A DNA stretch of 64,000 nucleotides, from contig QVRM01006791.1 of the NCBI GenBank assembly GCA_003439945.1, positions 1 to 64,000 on the forward strand, written 5' to 3'. A model generated the notes under the pieces. It had not been told where the DNA came from. It saw nothing but the letters and a program-made list of their open reading frames with translations, and did no database searches. Source of the DNA: Dermanyssus gallinae (taxonomy: Eukaryota; Arthropoda; Arachnida; Mesostigmata; Dermanyssidae). The position numbers were made by a program, and so were the translations under genes. Below, in pieces: positions 1 to 11,040 of this stretch. Every line of letters starts with the position of its first letter. Position 1 is the stretch's first letter.

Positions 1-230
1 TCCTCATTACTACTTGGATGTTCGTCAATATCATCATCCCACGTTTGACCTCGTCGAGTATCGTCGCGTCGCCGAGTCGTCGTGCTGGTTGGTCATTTTC
101 GTCTGCGTCGGCCGCGCGTTGCAACACACGTACTGAATAAACTCGATCGCTATCGCTATCCGCAGAAGCGACAGCGCGTCCCTCTTGGCCCAGACAAAGT
201 GCCTGCACACACGCGACCTAACCATCGATT
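1..230. other. Unrecognised flank
   Basis: No gene, RNA or repeat family is recognised here. Short open frames occur on both strands, but none shows a protein motif. Confidence 0.3.
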
Positions 231-269
231 GAAGTCCGATCGACCCTGCATTCACACACACGCACACCC

Positions 270-442
<173 letters not shown>

Positions 443-443
<1 letters not shown>

Positions 444-1005
444 TTAGTTAATACAATTGTGAGGTATGAACGTTTAAATCATGTTTATCCTGCTCTGTTC
501 GCTTTCTGTCAGTTCATGGCGCCTATAATGGAAGCCACGTTCCCTCTACACACGGCCAACGACATCATCTGTCTCAAAAACATAGCCTCGCGCCGATCGC
601 CCGTAACGTCTTCGATTCGTTTTCCGATGTCTTGCAGGAGTTTTGCTGTACCTGTGCTGATGGGGCCGAGTGTCTCTAGTGTAATGGGTGCAAAGTGGTA
701 GCTTCTAGATAGTTCTAGATACTTCCTCCGTTTTTCAGAATCCGCACGTTCTGCTACCCATCCAGATTCGACTGCGCTGTGGCGTAAATATAATAACGCC
801 GCCGTGCATGAAACCGTTACATCCCATACAAGGCATTTTCCGTGCGACCATAGCGGGATGGTGACCCCGTCAGGTCGCAACTCACTGCTGCCATTAAGAC
901 CTACTGGTTCGGGCGTAGATGGTATCCCTGCCCTTCTAAGAGCTCTTCTCACTATGGCGTTGAGTTCAGCGTGCCTTGTAAGTCTGCCGGGGCTTTTCAG
1001 ACAGC
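443..1005 (-). mobile_element. RLE-type non-LTR retrotransposon, C-terminal fragment (copy 1)
   Basis: The minus-strand frame from about 985 down to 509 reads ...[20 protein letters not shown], then RPDGVTIPLW and LVWDVTVS, then ITLETLG and a stop at 509. The RH..N.I..RAL block, the RPDG...WD block and the ETLG block look like the restriction-like-endonuclease (PD-(D/E)XK) end of R2/NeSL-type retrotransposons. That assignment is inferred from the motif layout. The reverse transcriptase is missing, so the copy is 5' truncated. The 3' untranslated end CCTCACAATTGTA runs straight into a (TAA)n tail. The same terminal sequence follows copy 2 at 1085, which shows both are true 3' ends of one family. 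Confidence 0.65.
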
Positions 1006-1079
<74 letters not shown>

Positions 1080-1082
1080 TAT
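1005..1082. repeat. (TTA)n microsatellite
   Basis: About 25 TTA units. On the minus strand this is the (TAA)n tail of copy 2 (1085-1690) and at the same time abuts the 5' truncation point of copy 1, so the two copies stand head to tail. Confidence 0.9.
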
Positions 1083-1084
1083 TA

Positions 1085-1690
1085 ACATTGTTTAAATGTT
1101 ACAATTGTGAGGTGTAAACGTGTACTTCTTGTCTTCTCCTAACTCCTAAATATTATTCCATGGAACCGACAATACAGCCGGCGTTTCCTCGGCACACTGC
1201 AAGCGACAGCAGTTGCCGTAGAAACTCGCCTCCGCGCCGATTCCCTGTGAGATCTGTAATCCGTTGGCCCAGCTCACTGATGAATCTCTTGGTTCCCTTG
1301 CTTATCGGGCCCAGTGTTTCCATCGATATTGGCACTACGATATAACTTGTCTCCAGTTCTTGGTACTTGCGTTTTTTCCCATTATCTGCGCGCTCGGCAA
1401 CCCATCCCGCTTCTAGTGAACTGTGGCGTATATACGAGGGAGCCACTGTACAGGACACTGTAGCATCCCATACCAAGCATCTGCCGTTAGCCCATAGCGG
1501 GATTGTTACACCGTCAGGTCTTTTGTCGTCATGAAGTCATAATCTAGGCTCGAGCGTGCTTGGTATACCAGCTCTGCGTAAAGCTCTTCTTATAATTGCA
1601 TTGATTTCAGCGTGTCTAGAAACTCTACCATGGCTTTTGATGCAGCTAAGAGGGTGAAGTCCATCCTCAGTTACTGTGGCACCACATGCG
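1085..1690 (-). mobile_element. RLE-type non-LTR retrotransposon, C-terminal fragment (copy 2)
   Basis: Minus-strand remnant of the same family as copy 1, starting slightly further upstream. It includes a zinc-finger-like stretch ([16 protein letters not shown]) followed by [20 protein letters not shown]. After a break (in-frame stop near EPRL, about 1540) it continues with RPDGVTIPLW, LVWDATVS, ETLGPIS and ends at 1153. The 3' end has the family sequence CCTCACAATTGTA followed by (TAA)n. It is broken and 5' truncated, with no reverse transcriptase. It meets copy 3 head to head near 1690 at a short ATTATTATT. Confidence 0.65.
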
Positions 1691-1965
1691 CGGCATTATT
1701 ATTATTTGGGGCAAGGATGCACTCAAACTGACAAAGGAGCTTGGGAAGAAGCTTTTCGAGGCCACAGCGGAGCCAAGATCGACCGCTTTCCTTCGACAGA
1801 GAGTGTCATTAGAATTACAGAGAGGCAACGCCAAGATGATGTTGAGTGGTCACCGACACTCAAGCAATAAGAATAATATAAGCAATATTGTAGATATTAT
1901 ATAAGTAATATATTGATAATTGTGATACATGTACATATTGATAAAATAAACCCTTGTTCAAAAAA
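1690..1965 (+). mobile_element. RLE-type non-LTR retrotransposon, 3' terminal fragment (copy 3)
   Basis: Plus-strand fragment encoding the last part of the same domain: LTKELGKKLFEATAEPRS, then TAFLRQRVSLELQRGNAKMM, stop near 1869. The 3' untranslated region includes ATAATATAAGCAATATTGTA, shared with the minus-strand copy at 18960-19205, and an AATAAA near 1946. It ends in a short A run followed by (TTA)n. Only the C-terminal 60 or so residues remain. Confidence 0.6.
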
Positions 1966-1966
1966 A

Positions 1967-2003
1967 ATTATTATTATTATTATCATTATTATTATTATTA
2001 TTC

Positions 2004-2050
<47 letters not shown>
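1967..2050. repeat. (TTA)n microsatellite
   Basis: TTA run with a small interruption (CTTTTT). It follows the 3' end of copy 3 and so fits the pattern of trinucleotide tails in this family. Confidence 0.85.
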
Positions 2051-2076
2051 GATGCATAAACGAGGCGTATACGCGC

Positions 2077-2357
<281 letters not shown>

Positions 2358-2935
2358 TTGGTGTTGTTGTTATTGTTGTAATAACAACTTCTCCAGAAGT
2401 TAGAGCGTGGGTTTCTTATTTTCTATTACGTTCGTGGGTGATGATAATCATCTGCTGCTGCTGCTGCTCTAAACGATGCTTGCAACGCGAGCGGAAGCCG
2501 AACTAGGAAAACAAATAAGTCTAGCGTCCAAATATGTATTATTTTTTGTTGTCTGTCGCCGTCGTAATCGTCAACGTTGTCACTTTACGTCGTATAATGT
2601 CGTCAATTTTGCAATGGAAGCTGCCCTGGTTGACCCATCCTACGGGTAGTGGAGGTAGCGTTCAACCAATGACCACCTTATAGAGGTGTCGGCGAGTGCG
2701 CAACCTCGCAATTGAAACTGCGCTCGACGTACTGCTCGCGACACATCGAATCATCGAACACAAATAAGAATAGTGAGTTGAATGGCCATGGTGAACACAC
2801 CGTACCACGCAACAACAGATGATTGCCACTGCAGTTGTATAGACAACATGCGATTGCAGTTGGCATTAGCGGGAGTCAGCGAAGCAACGCGAGCGTCGAC
2901 TCCGCCAATTATACTGCCCTCACCGCCCAGTCATT
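2358..2935. other. Unrecognised intergenic stretch
   Basis: Mixed sequence with no recognised gene. A possible minus-strand open frame (2678-2866) has no motif. Confidence 0.3.
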
Positions 2936-3006
2936 GTTGTTGTTAATGGTGTTGTTGTTGTTGCTGTTGTTGTTGTTGCTGTTTCTGTTGTTGCTGTTCC
3001 TGTTGT

Positions 3007-3038
<32 letters not shown>

Positions 3039-3165
3039 GCTGTTGTTGTTGTTGTTGCTGCTGCTGCTGCTGCTGTGATTGCTGCTCTTGCTGTTGTTGT
3101 TGTTGCTGTTGTTGTTGTTGCTGCTGCTGTGATTGCTGCTCTTGCTGTTGTTGTTGGTCGTTATG
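2936..3165. repeat. (TTG)/(CTG) imperfect trinucleotide block
   Basis: Interrupted TTG and CTG units containing an internal duplication of a segment with GTGATTGCTGCTCTTGCTG. On the minus strand it would read Asn/Gln/Ser runs, as in low-complexity parts of many arthropod regulators. No flanking conserved domain supports a protein. Confidence 0.8.
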
Positions 3166-3532
3166 GTCATCTGCTGATGGTAATATGGCATCCTCTGATG
3201 GTCAAAGCGCTGGACGCCTGCGCAATCCGCCAGACCGCCAAACCGTCCGAACGAGCCTCCGGCAGGGGAGCCTACGTCGTCGGTCGCCGTCAGTCCGTCC
3301 GTCCGTGTGCCTGCATTGCTAATAGTTGTTCTCCGTCTGGCCGTGCGCGGTCAGAAACAGAGGCAGCAGAACGAAGCAGGGGCATCCATCCAGAGACCAC
3401 AGACTAGCCTGTCCTGGGCTGGCAGACACGGCATAGCCAGACTCTGGAGACGACCGGCGGATCAAGACGGTGAGAGACTGGAAAGAGAGAAAGGCGGGGA
3501 GAGGGCGTAGGGCAACGGCCAAGAAAGGGCAA

Positions 3533-3552
3533 GAGAGAGAGAGAGAGAGAGG
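3533..3552. repeat. (GA)n tract
   Basis: Short run of AGAGAG inside a purine-rich stretch at about 3470-3620. Confidence 0.8.
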
Positions 3553-3647
3553 TGGGGGTAGGGGTGCAGAAAGCTAGAGAGCGAACGAGTGACACAGAGG
3601 GGGCGAAAAGTTCGAGAGCCACAAGAGGAGGAGCAGATGCGTAGAGC

Positions 3648-3832
3648 TACTGCTACTGCTGCTGCTGTCGTTGTTGTTGCTGTTGTTGTTGTTGTTGTTG
3701 CTGTTGTTGTTGTTGTTGTTGCTGTTGTTGCTGTTGTTGTTGTTGCCGCCGCCGCTACTGCTGTTGTTGTTGTTGTTGCCGCCGCCGCTACTGCTGCTGC
3801 TGTTGTTGTTGTTGTTGTTGTTGTTGTTGCTG
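3648..3832. repeat. (TTG)/(CTG)/(GCC) trinucleotide block
   Basis: TTG-rich array with two copies of a CCGCCGCCGCTACTGCTG interruption. Overlapping Leu-, Val- and Asn-rich frames exist on both strands and are artefacts. Confidence 0.85.
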
Positions 3833-4655
3833 GGCATCAGTATAATACAGAAGTTGGGCACCCACGTTCCTCACTTGCCACTCACATAAGTGCTGACACG
3901 CTGCTTCGGCAGCCGCTACTCGTGTTGCCAGCCAGTTAGTAGTTCTCTTTCGGGGGACATCTACAAACAGACCCAGACAGACGGACAAACAAGCACATTG
4001 GTGGTGGTGGTAGAGGCGGCGGCGGCAGCGGCGAAACCCATAGACGAGCGAACAAACAAACAGACAAATAAACATCCATGCAGTGCCAAAGCCGCCATAG
4101 AGAGACACGCCGATTACCGGCAGACGAATGCGTGAACGGGTGGACGACGGACAACACACACACTTATAGACAGACGACTCATACTCATCATAACATACGC
4201 AGCCATCCACATCGGGTGCATGCACAGATCTGCCGAAGTTGATCGAATGGTTAGTGAATAGTTCTAGAAGATAGACTGCGACGAGAATGACAATTATGAC
4301 GACAGCGACGACGACGACAATATGACGACTAACTATTTAACCAACATTAAAATAGCTAACTACCAGAGTATGGTTCGCTGGTTAGCTAGTTGACCGATTA
4401 GACTACAGAAAACAGTAGCCAGGAGTGCGCGGCCGCCACCATTACCGACAAAAGTCGCATCAGTACAATAATCTCCACCCATGAGTAAAAGCAGTGCTAG
4501 CAGCGGAACAACAACACCAACACAGCAACGACCCGAACAAGAATCGTCGCAATTGACTTGATCGCCCACGACTGGCTCTTCGTTACTGCTTCGGCTGCTG
4601 CTCTAAGATCTTCAATACCGCAAATGTCTGCCATTGTCAGCAAAAGCTACAGTCA
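3833..4655. other. Unrecognised, moderately GC-rich stretch
   Basis: No recognised gene. Several short frames on both strands lack domains or splice context. The region could be untranslated or promoter DNA of an undetected gene. Confidence 0.25.
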
Positions 4656-4759
4656 ATAACAACAACAACAACAGAAAGGACAAAAGCAACAATTAATCAA
4701 AAACAGCAACAGGCAATAACGAGAGCAGCGACAACAACAACAACAAACAAACCACAACA

Positions 4760-4814
<55 letters not shown>

Positions 4815-5238
4815 TCATCATCATCATCATCAACATCATCATCAACAGCAACAACAACAGCAACAACAGCAGCAACAATAACAACATCAACAACAACAAT
4901 AACAACAGCAACAGCAACAATAACAACCAGAACAACCACAACAACAACATTAGTTGCGCCAGAAACAACAACAACAACTTAAACGGGCAACAACCATAGT
5001 AATAAGTTATGTTTCTTAGGCTCCATCTTGACATCATAACAACAGCAATAACAAGAACAACAGCAGCAACAGCAGCAGCAGCAACAACAACAACAACAAC
5101 AACAACTACCAGTACGGCGAATGGCCGCTCGCTTCTCAAACGACTCTAATTGTGACGACTTGGTGATGGCGGTGACAGCATTCACAACAACAGCAACAAC
5201 AGCAACAGCAACAACAACAACAACAGCAACAACAACTG
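4656..5238. repeat. (CAA)/(CAG)/(ATC) trinucleotide block
   Basis: CAA-rich array with CAG and CATCAT interruptions, in three main patches (4656-4978, 5036-5105, 5180-5238). Its polarity is opposite to the TTG arrays at 2.2-3.8 kb. Confidence 0.85.
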
Positions 5239-6394
5239 CTGTGACGACGGAAACGGCGACGTCGTTGCATCGGGCGTGTGTCGGTTAACTCCGTCGTCGT
5301 CGCGTCGTCATCGTCATCATCATCGTCGCGCGGTTGTCAACAAAAAACAGTTGTCGCACGAGTGACGCTGCTAGTGGAGTGTCTGTCTGTCTGTGTGATG
5401 CTCGCCGTCGTCGTCGCCGCTGCATGGTCATCATTGGCAGCAGGCGAGGATTGGCACGAGGACGTCACAAGTGAAAGTATATCTGGGTGAATGTGTATGT
5501 GTGTGTGTGGATGTATGTAAGTGCTAGCTTACTCTCTCGACTTCTACCACTACAACTAACACTACTACTACTACTACTACTACTGCAAGTACTACCAGTT
5601 CTACTAAAGCGGCAGCGGCTGCAGCAGGAGCAATCGAACAGAAACAGCGGCGAGAGCTAACTACAACTTGTAGCTGGCTGGGTAGCTTAGACTTGTGGCT
5701 GGCCTATAAGCAACGCGTGACCGAGCTAGTTGCTTGGTTGCTTGGTTGATGGGTGAACAGCTCTCTCAGACTAACGACTATATGACGACGATGATGATGA
5801 TGACGATGATGATGATGATGACGATGATGACGACAACATGACAAGGAGTCAAAGAGTCATCATGTCAATGTTGATGGCTGCCACCGCCACCGCCGCTTCG
5901 GCCTCAACCAGCAGCAGCACCACCACCACCAGCACCACCAACACCACTTTGCGTGACTCGTACAGACTCTCGTATAGCCTCGTATAGTCGTCGTCAGCCA
6001 TTCATCGGAGCTGCCGCCCGCCGGCCGCCCCAATCGCCGCCCCCGCTGCCGCATTTATCCTGTATTACGGTCTATTGAACACGGGCTGGTTGACTGGCTG
6101 GCTTGCTGGGTTGCCGGCTGTGTGTCATCTACCGATATTCACGCCGGTAAGCGAAGCAAGACGCTGCCAAGAAGTCTCCGCTGCCGCAGCAGCAGCTAGA
6201 GCACCTACAGCAGCTAGGCAAGCACGTGTGTCGTAGTCGCGCTCAACGCGCTGCTCGGTTGGGATGTGTAGGCGGTCGGCGTAATCGTGATTAGGATGAA
6301 CGTCGTCGCCTCCGCCGCCGCCGCTGTAGTCGTGTGATCGGCAGTGGTCGTAGTGGTGGTGGTCGAGAACGTGCATCTTGCCGTGGTAATCGTG
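5239..6394. other. GC-rich, trinucleotide-rich stretch without a recognised gene
   Basis: Contains (TCA), (ACT) at 5560-5584, (GAT) at 5786-5835 and (CAC) tracts. No conserved protein is seen. The base composition suggests 5' untranslated or promoter sequence, but this is only an impression. Confidence 0.25.
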
Positions 6395-6800
6395 GTGAAC
6401 TCTGTGGGGGTCGTGGTGGGTGATCGCGCGGGCCGTGGTCGTGGTGATCGCCGTGGTCGTGGTAATCGCGCGAGTCGTGGTGGGTGATTGTCCTGGTCGT
6501 GGTGGGTAATTGCCCTGGTCGATCGCCGTGGTCGTGGTGGGTAATTGCCCTGGTCGATCGCCGTGGTCGTGGTGGGTGATCGCCCTGGTCGTGGTGGGTG
6601 ATTGCCCTGGTCGTGGTGGGTAATTGCCCTGGTCGATCGCCCTGGTCGTGGTGGGTGATCGCCCTGGTCGTGGTGGGTGATCGCCCTGGTCGTGGTGGGT
6701 GATCGCCGTGGTCGTAGTGGGTGATCACACGAGTCGTGGTGGGTGATCGCCCTGGTCGTAGTGGGTGCTCGCCGTGGTCGTGGTAGGTGCTCGCCGCGGT
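6395..6800. repeat. 22-bp minisatellite
   Basis: Tandem array with a unit close to TGGTCGTGGTGGGTGATCGC plus two bases, 22 bp long and imperfect, about 15-18 units, with shortened units where GATCG follows directly. Because 22 is not a multiple of three, the minus-strand frame stays open by cycling through three 7-8 residue readings (RPGRSPTT, TRAITHH, DQGDHPP). That explains the long artefactual frames here. Confidence 0.85.
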
Positions 6801-7263
6801 CCTGCCGATCGCGCTGATCGTGATAGTAGTAGCACCACTCTAGGTGATCGTCGTGGTAAAACCTACGTATCAACCAGTGGTTAACTCACCTGAGCCAGTG
6901 GTCCTCTAACCACGAAACTTGCGAGCCTGTTGTCAAGGTTGGTTGTCAAACTGTCTGTGCGTGGTGTCGACTGTGAGCGATCACCCACGTGCTCCAGTTA
7001 CGGCAGGTAGACAGGCTCGCCTTTGTTTGTTTTGCCTGATGCTCTTTCCTACGTGTCGGCCGCGTTATTGTGCCGCGGTATTTGCTCTCTTGCCGCTTGC
7101 TGGCGACAGTGCAGTCACGGTCATTGCCCCGATCCCCGCTGACGCTACTGCAGTGATTATTGTGGTTAGTGTTTTTGTTGTTGTTGTTGTTGACGTTCTT
7201 CGTGGCAACTAGTCAAGGAAACCCTTCCTACTCTCCTTCGCTTCACGATGTATTCGCCGGTAC

Positions 7264-7327
7264 GGCAATCGGTAAGTACGCACTATATATATATATATAT
7301 ATTGCTTCTGTGATTTACTTAGATAAG

Positions 7328-7373
<46 letters not shown>

Positions 7374-7409
7374 CTTCTGTGATTTACTTAGATAAGTAGG
7401 GCATGCGCG

Positions 7410-7446
<37 letters not shown>

Positions 7447-7500
7447 TTAGTGCCAATCGCACACCTATCTCCACGGTACACGTTATATATATATGTGACC
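7264..7500. repeat. (AT)n tracts with a 29-bp direct repeat
   Basis: Three (AT)n runs. The sequence ATTGCTTCTGTGATTTACTT plus AGATAAGTA occurs twice (about 7302-7330 and 7370-7398), each next to an (AT)n run. This is a local duplication with the microsatellite as its boundary. Confidence 0.75.
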
Positions 7501-7829
7501 AACCTATATTTAAAGTTAGAAAATATGTGTATAGTCTCTAAGGCTAAGGGAGCTATGTGGCAGCCTTCGTAACCCATTACGACCCTAACAGAACCTCTGC
7601 ATTTAGCAGTGCTAAATGGCAGGTGCTGCAGTATTTACTCTCATTTATTTAGACAAATCCTTAAATAAAACAGCATTTTCCGAACGAATGACAACCGAGT
7701 AGCTAAAGGCCGTTTACGTCTATCCTAGTGTTGCATTTCTCGCAGGTGAAGAGTGATTTATGCTGAAAAGTATCTGAAAGCTAAATAGATGACAGAGAGG
7801 ATGCAGTGTGGCAGTGTATCGTTGTAAGG
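7501..7829. other. Unrecognised stretch
   Basis: No gene or known repeat recognised between the (AT)n tracts and the LINE tail. Confidence 0.3.
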
Positions 7830-9265
7830 TTCAATCAATCAATCAATCAGGTTTATTGACGTGCCCAACAAGTTGGCAATCTGTCACCTTTCATTCAAAA
7901 TATACATAATATACGAGTCTTTGTACCGATCAAAAGTGTGTACGCGATCAAGCAATAAAATTGAGTATAAGTAGCACAACAGAAGTTTACGAATGTATGC
8001 ACAAATCAGAAGTGTAAAGCAACAAAATTGAGTATAAGTAACACAAAACAAGTTTAAAACTTTAGAACAACCTAATACAAGTGTAATACCTATATAGTAA
8101 AATAAGTTTAAAGCAATTCACTCGGAGTCACTGTTTCTTCGTTCTTCAGCAGTAAGAGAAGATGTCGTTTAAAAACAGCGGCCCGGCTGGTATTTCGAAG
8201 CGCCAACGGCAGCTCGTTCCAGACCGTGGGCAGCATGTAGGCCAGTGAGTGCCGAAGTAGAGTGAGTCTAAACCCTGGCACTCTGAGTTGGTTCCTGTAG
8301 CGCTGCGAACGTACTGGGGTAAGGACGAAGTCAAAAACACAATCTGAAGGGATTCCATTGTTTTGCACCTTATAGGCTAGCACGGCTAACTTTAAACGTG
8401 TCAGCTGATCAAGCTTGAGAAGCCCGAGCCTGGTGTACCATGGAGTCACACTCGCGCGACGAGGAAGACCTATTATGGCTCTAACCGCGTCATTCTGAAC
8501 GACCCTTAGCTTGCCTAGGGTCGTGGAATACTCGTACGTGGCGCCCCACAGAGTAATTCCGTAAGTTAGAACTGGTTCCATAAGCGCTTTGTAGACACGT
8601 ACCAGAAGATCCCGCGAAGCCTTGGCTCTCCTCAAACGCACGAGTGAGGCCACCACGGCGTAGCAGACCCTGACACTTGATCTCACTTGACTGTCCCATT
8701 TCATATGCTCGTGTAGCACAATGCCAAGACATTTTGCCTCTGAGCTGAGAGGGATAGCAGAGCCGCCTATTTGGAGGGAGATATTACCAGTTTTGAACTT
8801 CTGTCTCGATGCCCGTTGTGGGGTGTGGTAAAGAACGAGTGTCGTCTTCGTCGGGTTAACGACAAGACCAAATCTTTGAAATAAAGACATGGCCTTCTCA
8901 ATACCGGTTTCAACGTGCTGAAGATTAAACCTATTATTGGACAATTGGGAGGGTGAGACACGGAACAAAAGAGTGGTGTCGTCTGCATAAACGATTGGGC
9001 GGCAATCTACGTACCTCTCGATGCCCCGCAGGACGAAATTCATGTAGGTGATGAAGATAAAAGGTCCAAGAACCGACCCCTGGGGCGTACCAGTGGATAC
9101 AGTTCCCGTCGCAGACCTTAGAGCTCCCACCGCCACAAATTGCCTCCGTCCACTAAGATACGATTTAAACCAAGATGTTACTGCTGGTGCGCAGCCTAGT
9201 TGCAGGAGCAGGAATACAACATTGAATTTATTCAATAATTGCACATTTGCACACTGAGGCAGTGC
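7830..9265 (-). mobile_element. CR1/Jockey-like LINE, 3' part of reverse transcriptase and 3' tail
   Basis: The minus strand encodes the later part of a LINE reverse transcriptase: VTSWFKSYLSGRRQFVAVG, then TGTPQGSVLGPFIF and VYADDTTLLF. Thumb and C-terminal parts follow, including the pattern YMLPTVWNELPLALRN typical of CR1/Jockey-like ends, with a stop at 8108. Downstream the 3' region contains CAATAAACCTG and ends in a (TTGA)n tail at 7830-7849. The frame is open for about 380 codons, so the copy is fairly young. At its upstream side (about 9265) it meets an R2-clade fragment. The upstream half of the same palm domain appears beyond it at 10605-10832. Confidence 0.8.
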
Positions 9266-10610
9266 CCGCCTAAAAAAATAGTTTAAAATCGCCTCCCGGT
9301 GAGTTCGCCTGCTCCTCCTCCGCGACGGACCCAGCTCTTGTGGTCCCGGTGCGCCCGGAAAACCCGTAGGGTACCCTGCATGGCCAGGACGGTTAGGTCG
9401 ATCAGGTTTTTCTTCGATAACCCGAGAGTCAGGAGATCCTTCACCGACTCGGGCTCCCATACACCGGTCATCGACACGGTGATGGACCCGAATCGGTGGG
9501 GAAGCGAGCTGGGAAGTTGATCCCTGACCCCGGGTATATCGTATTTCCTGATCTTATCCCGTCTGGCCAATGCAAGGTCTCTTGAGGGGCCGCAGACCTC
9601 GGCGTCCAAGACCCAGACCCTCGTAGGTGTTGTTATGACGAGGTCTGGTCTCCGAGCCGGTGCGGCGGGTCTTCGGAAGGTGCGCTCTCGTTCCACCTGC
9701 ATTCCTTTAGCACGGAGTAGGCGGGTGACTCGCTCACATATGTCATCGTGGCGCTTGATTATAGGGCGATGGGTGTGATCGCACACTTGAGCGATGTGGG
9801 CCAGCGTCTCGACAGCGTTGCACCCATGACGACAAAATTTGTCGTACCCGGGGCGACCCCTTGCGAGTCTGGCACGCGTTGGTAGTGCGTTGATCCTTAA
9901 CTTAATCAGGTTTATGTACTCCCTACCGGATAGGTAAGGAGTACCCTTGACCCAGTCATTTGTAAAAGGGGTTAGGTGTGTGTGTTTCAGGTGAGCCCCA
10001 TCGACTGTGTTATGTAGTGTACGAGACCAGTACTCGGTCTCGTGTGCGGCGTCCTCAATGGTCGTGTCATCGAACACACAGAGAGCGCTGGTTTTCGCCA
10101 GCTCCTTTCTGTGATAATCGGTCGACAGCAGCCACTGAGTGCCTATGTGGGATGATCTGTTCAGGGCAGTGAGGCGGGAGAGGCGAAGTCTGGGAATTAG
10201 TGTACGGTGACAGGGGATGTCCAGACCGCCGTGTGAGATGTGCGCGTATAGGAAGGCGTTTGGCACGCTGTTTTCGAGTTTGAGCCACTGCAATTTCACC
10301 GTTCGCCTGATCTCACAGTCTAGTTCTAGGAGGAATTTTTGAGACGGTCGGGGACCAGCGACCAGTTTATAGAGAATTTTCGGGATAAGGAATTGTTTCA
10401 GTATTGTTAAGCGTTGCTGGGGTTTAAGGGGAGCTGATGTTAGTCTGCCGAGTAGTTCTAGGAGAGTGACCTTGGCCGGGTCGACTCTGCCATTACTGTC
10501 GAACTCGATGCCAAGGTATCTCCATCGAGCGCATATACCCTTGGCTGGCAATTGCCTCCCTCCAACGGAGAATTCGGGGGTTGACTGATAAAGGCTCTTC
10601 TTCACCCGGC
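9266..10610 (-). mobile_element. R2-clade retrotransposon, 5'-truncated: thumb, zinc finger and RLE
   Basis: An open frame of about 440 codons reads from about 10610 to a stop at 9283. It begins in the R2 thumb (RWRYLGIEFDSNGRVDP; APLKPQQRLTILKQFLIPK; GGLDIP). It continues through a CCHC zinc finger (FCRHGCNAVETLAHIAQVCD, then THRPIIKRHDDI) and ends with the restriction-like endonuclease (RRPDLVI, VWVLDAEVCG, RRDKIRKYDI: a PD...D...K arrangement). The reverse transcriptase palm is absent, so this is a 5'-truncated copy. The frame is unbroken, which suggests a recent insertion. R2 elements normally sit in 28S rRNA genes; no rDNA is visible here. The surrounding sequence is a CR1/Jockey-like LINE. 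Confidence 0.85.
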
Positions 10611-10840
10611 TATCATAAGAAACATAGAGTGGTCGAGGCAGTCGAACGCTTTGGCTACGTCAGGAAATGCACCAAGGCACATTTTTCCATCCTCCGCAGC
10701 TTTAATGATCTCCCACCATATATGTCCCAATGCCAGCTCAGTTGATCGTGCCTCCCTAAAACCAAATTGATTTTTAATTCTTTTTCGGGTTTCTAATTCT
10801 TCAGCGGCTTGTTGAGCTGACGGATACAACAAACGTTTTA
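10605..10840 (-). mobile_element. CR1/Jockey-like LINE, reverse transcriptase palm fragment (5' side)
   Basis: The minus-strand frame carries KNQFGFREARSTELALGHIW and PDVAKAFDCLDHSMFL, which are the QxGFR.. and D...AFD..DH (motif A) segments of a LINE reverse transcriptase. It stops where the R2 frame begins. The next expected segment (WFKSYLSG...) is found on the far side of the R2 fragment at about 9200, so this is probably the other half of the element at 7830-9265. Confidence 0.65.
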
Positions 10841-11040
10841 CATTCCCCTGGGTATTCCCCGCATGATCCTGGCATTGGATCTAAACGTGGCTTATCAAAG
10901 AAATGCCACGAAATTCCAACCCAGATGGAAGGGGGTGGGAAAGTGTCAGGAACACGAAACAGTAGATTTGCAAATCTGACACTATTCACAATTAGCCGCC
11001 AGTGACGCATGTGCACCAGACATATCCTCCGAAACCTCAT
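10841..11040 (-). repeat. Dispersed repeat related to 36150-36290
   Basis: On the minus strand, GTGCACATGCGTCACTGGCG and the following roughly 100 bases resemble plus-strand 36158-36270 (TGCACATGCGTCGCTGGAAG...). The alignment was made by eye, with substitutions. The nature of the element is unknown. Confidence 0.4.

Noticed and set aside
3574..3939. Asn/Ser-rich and Val/Ala-rich frames on both strands
   Set aside because: Trinucleotide repeat artefacts with no conserved flank.
4693..5139. 148-codon minus-strand hydrophobic frame
   Set aside because: Leucine/valine/methionine runs come from CAA/CAT repeats; not a membrane protein.
6214..6873. 219-codon minus-strand frame, THH/PPRP-rich
   Set aside because: Explained by the 22-bp minisatellite, whose unit lacks stops in all three frames.
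9299..10172. Plus-strand frames of 60-75 codons
   Set aside because: Shadows of the open minus-strand R2 frame.
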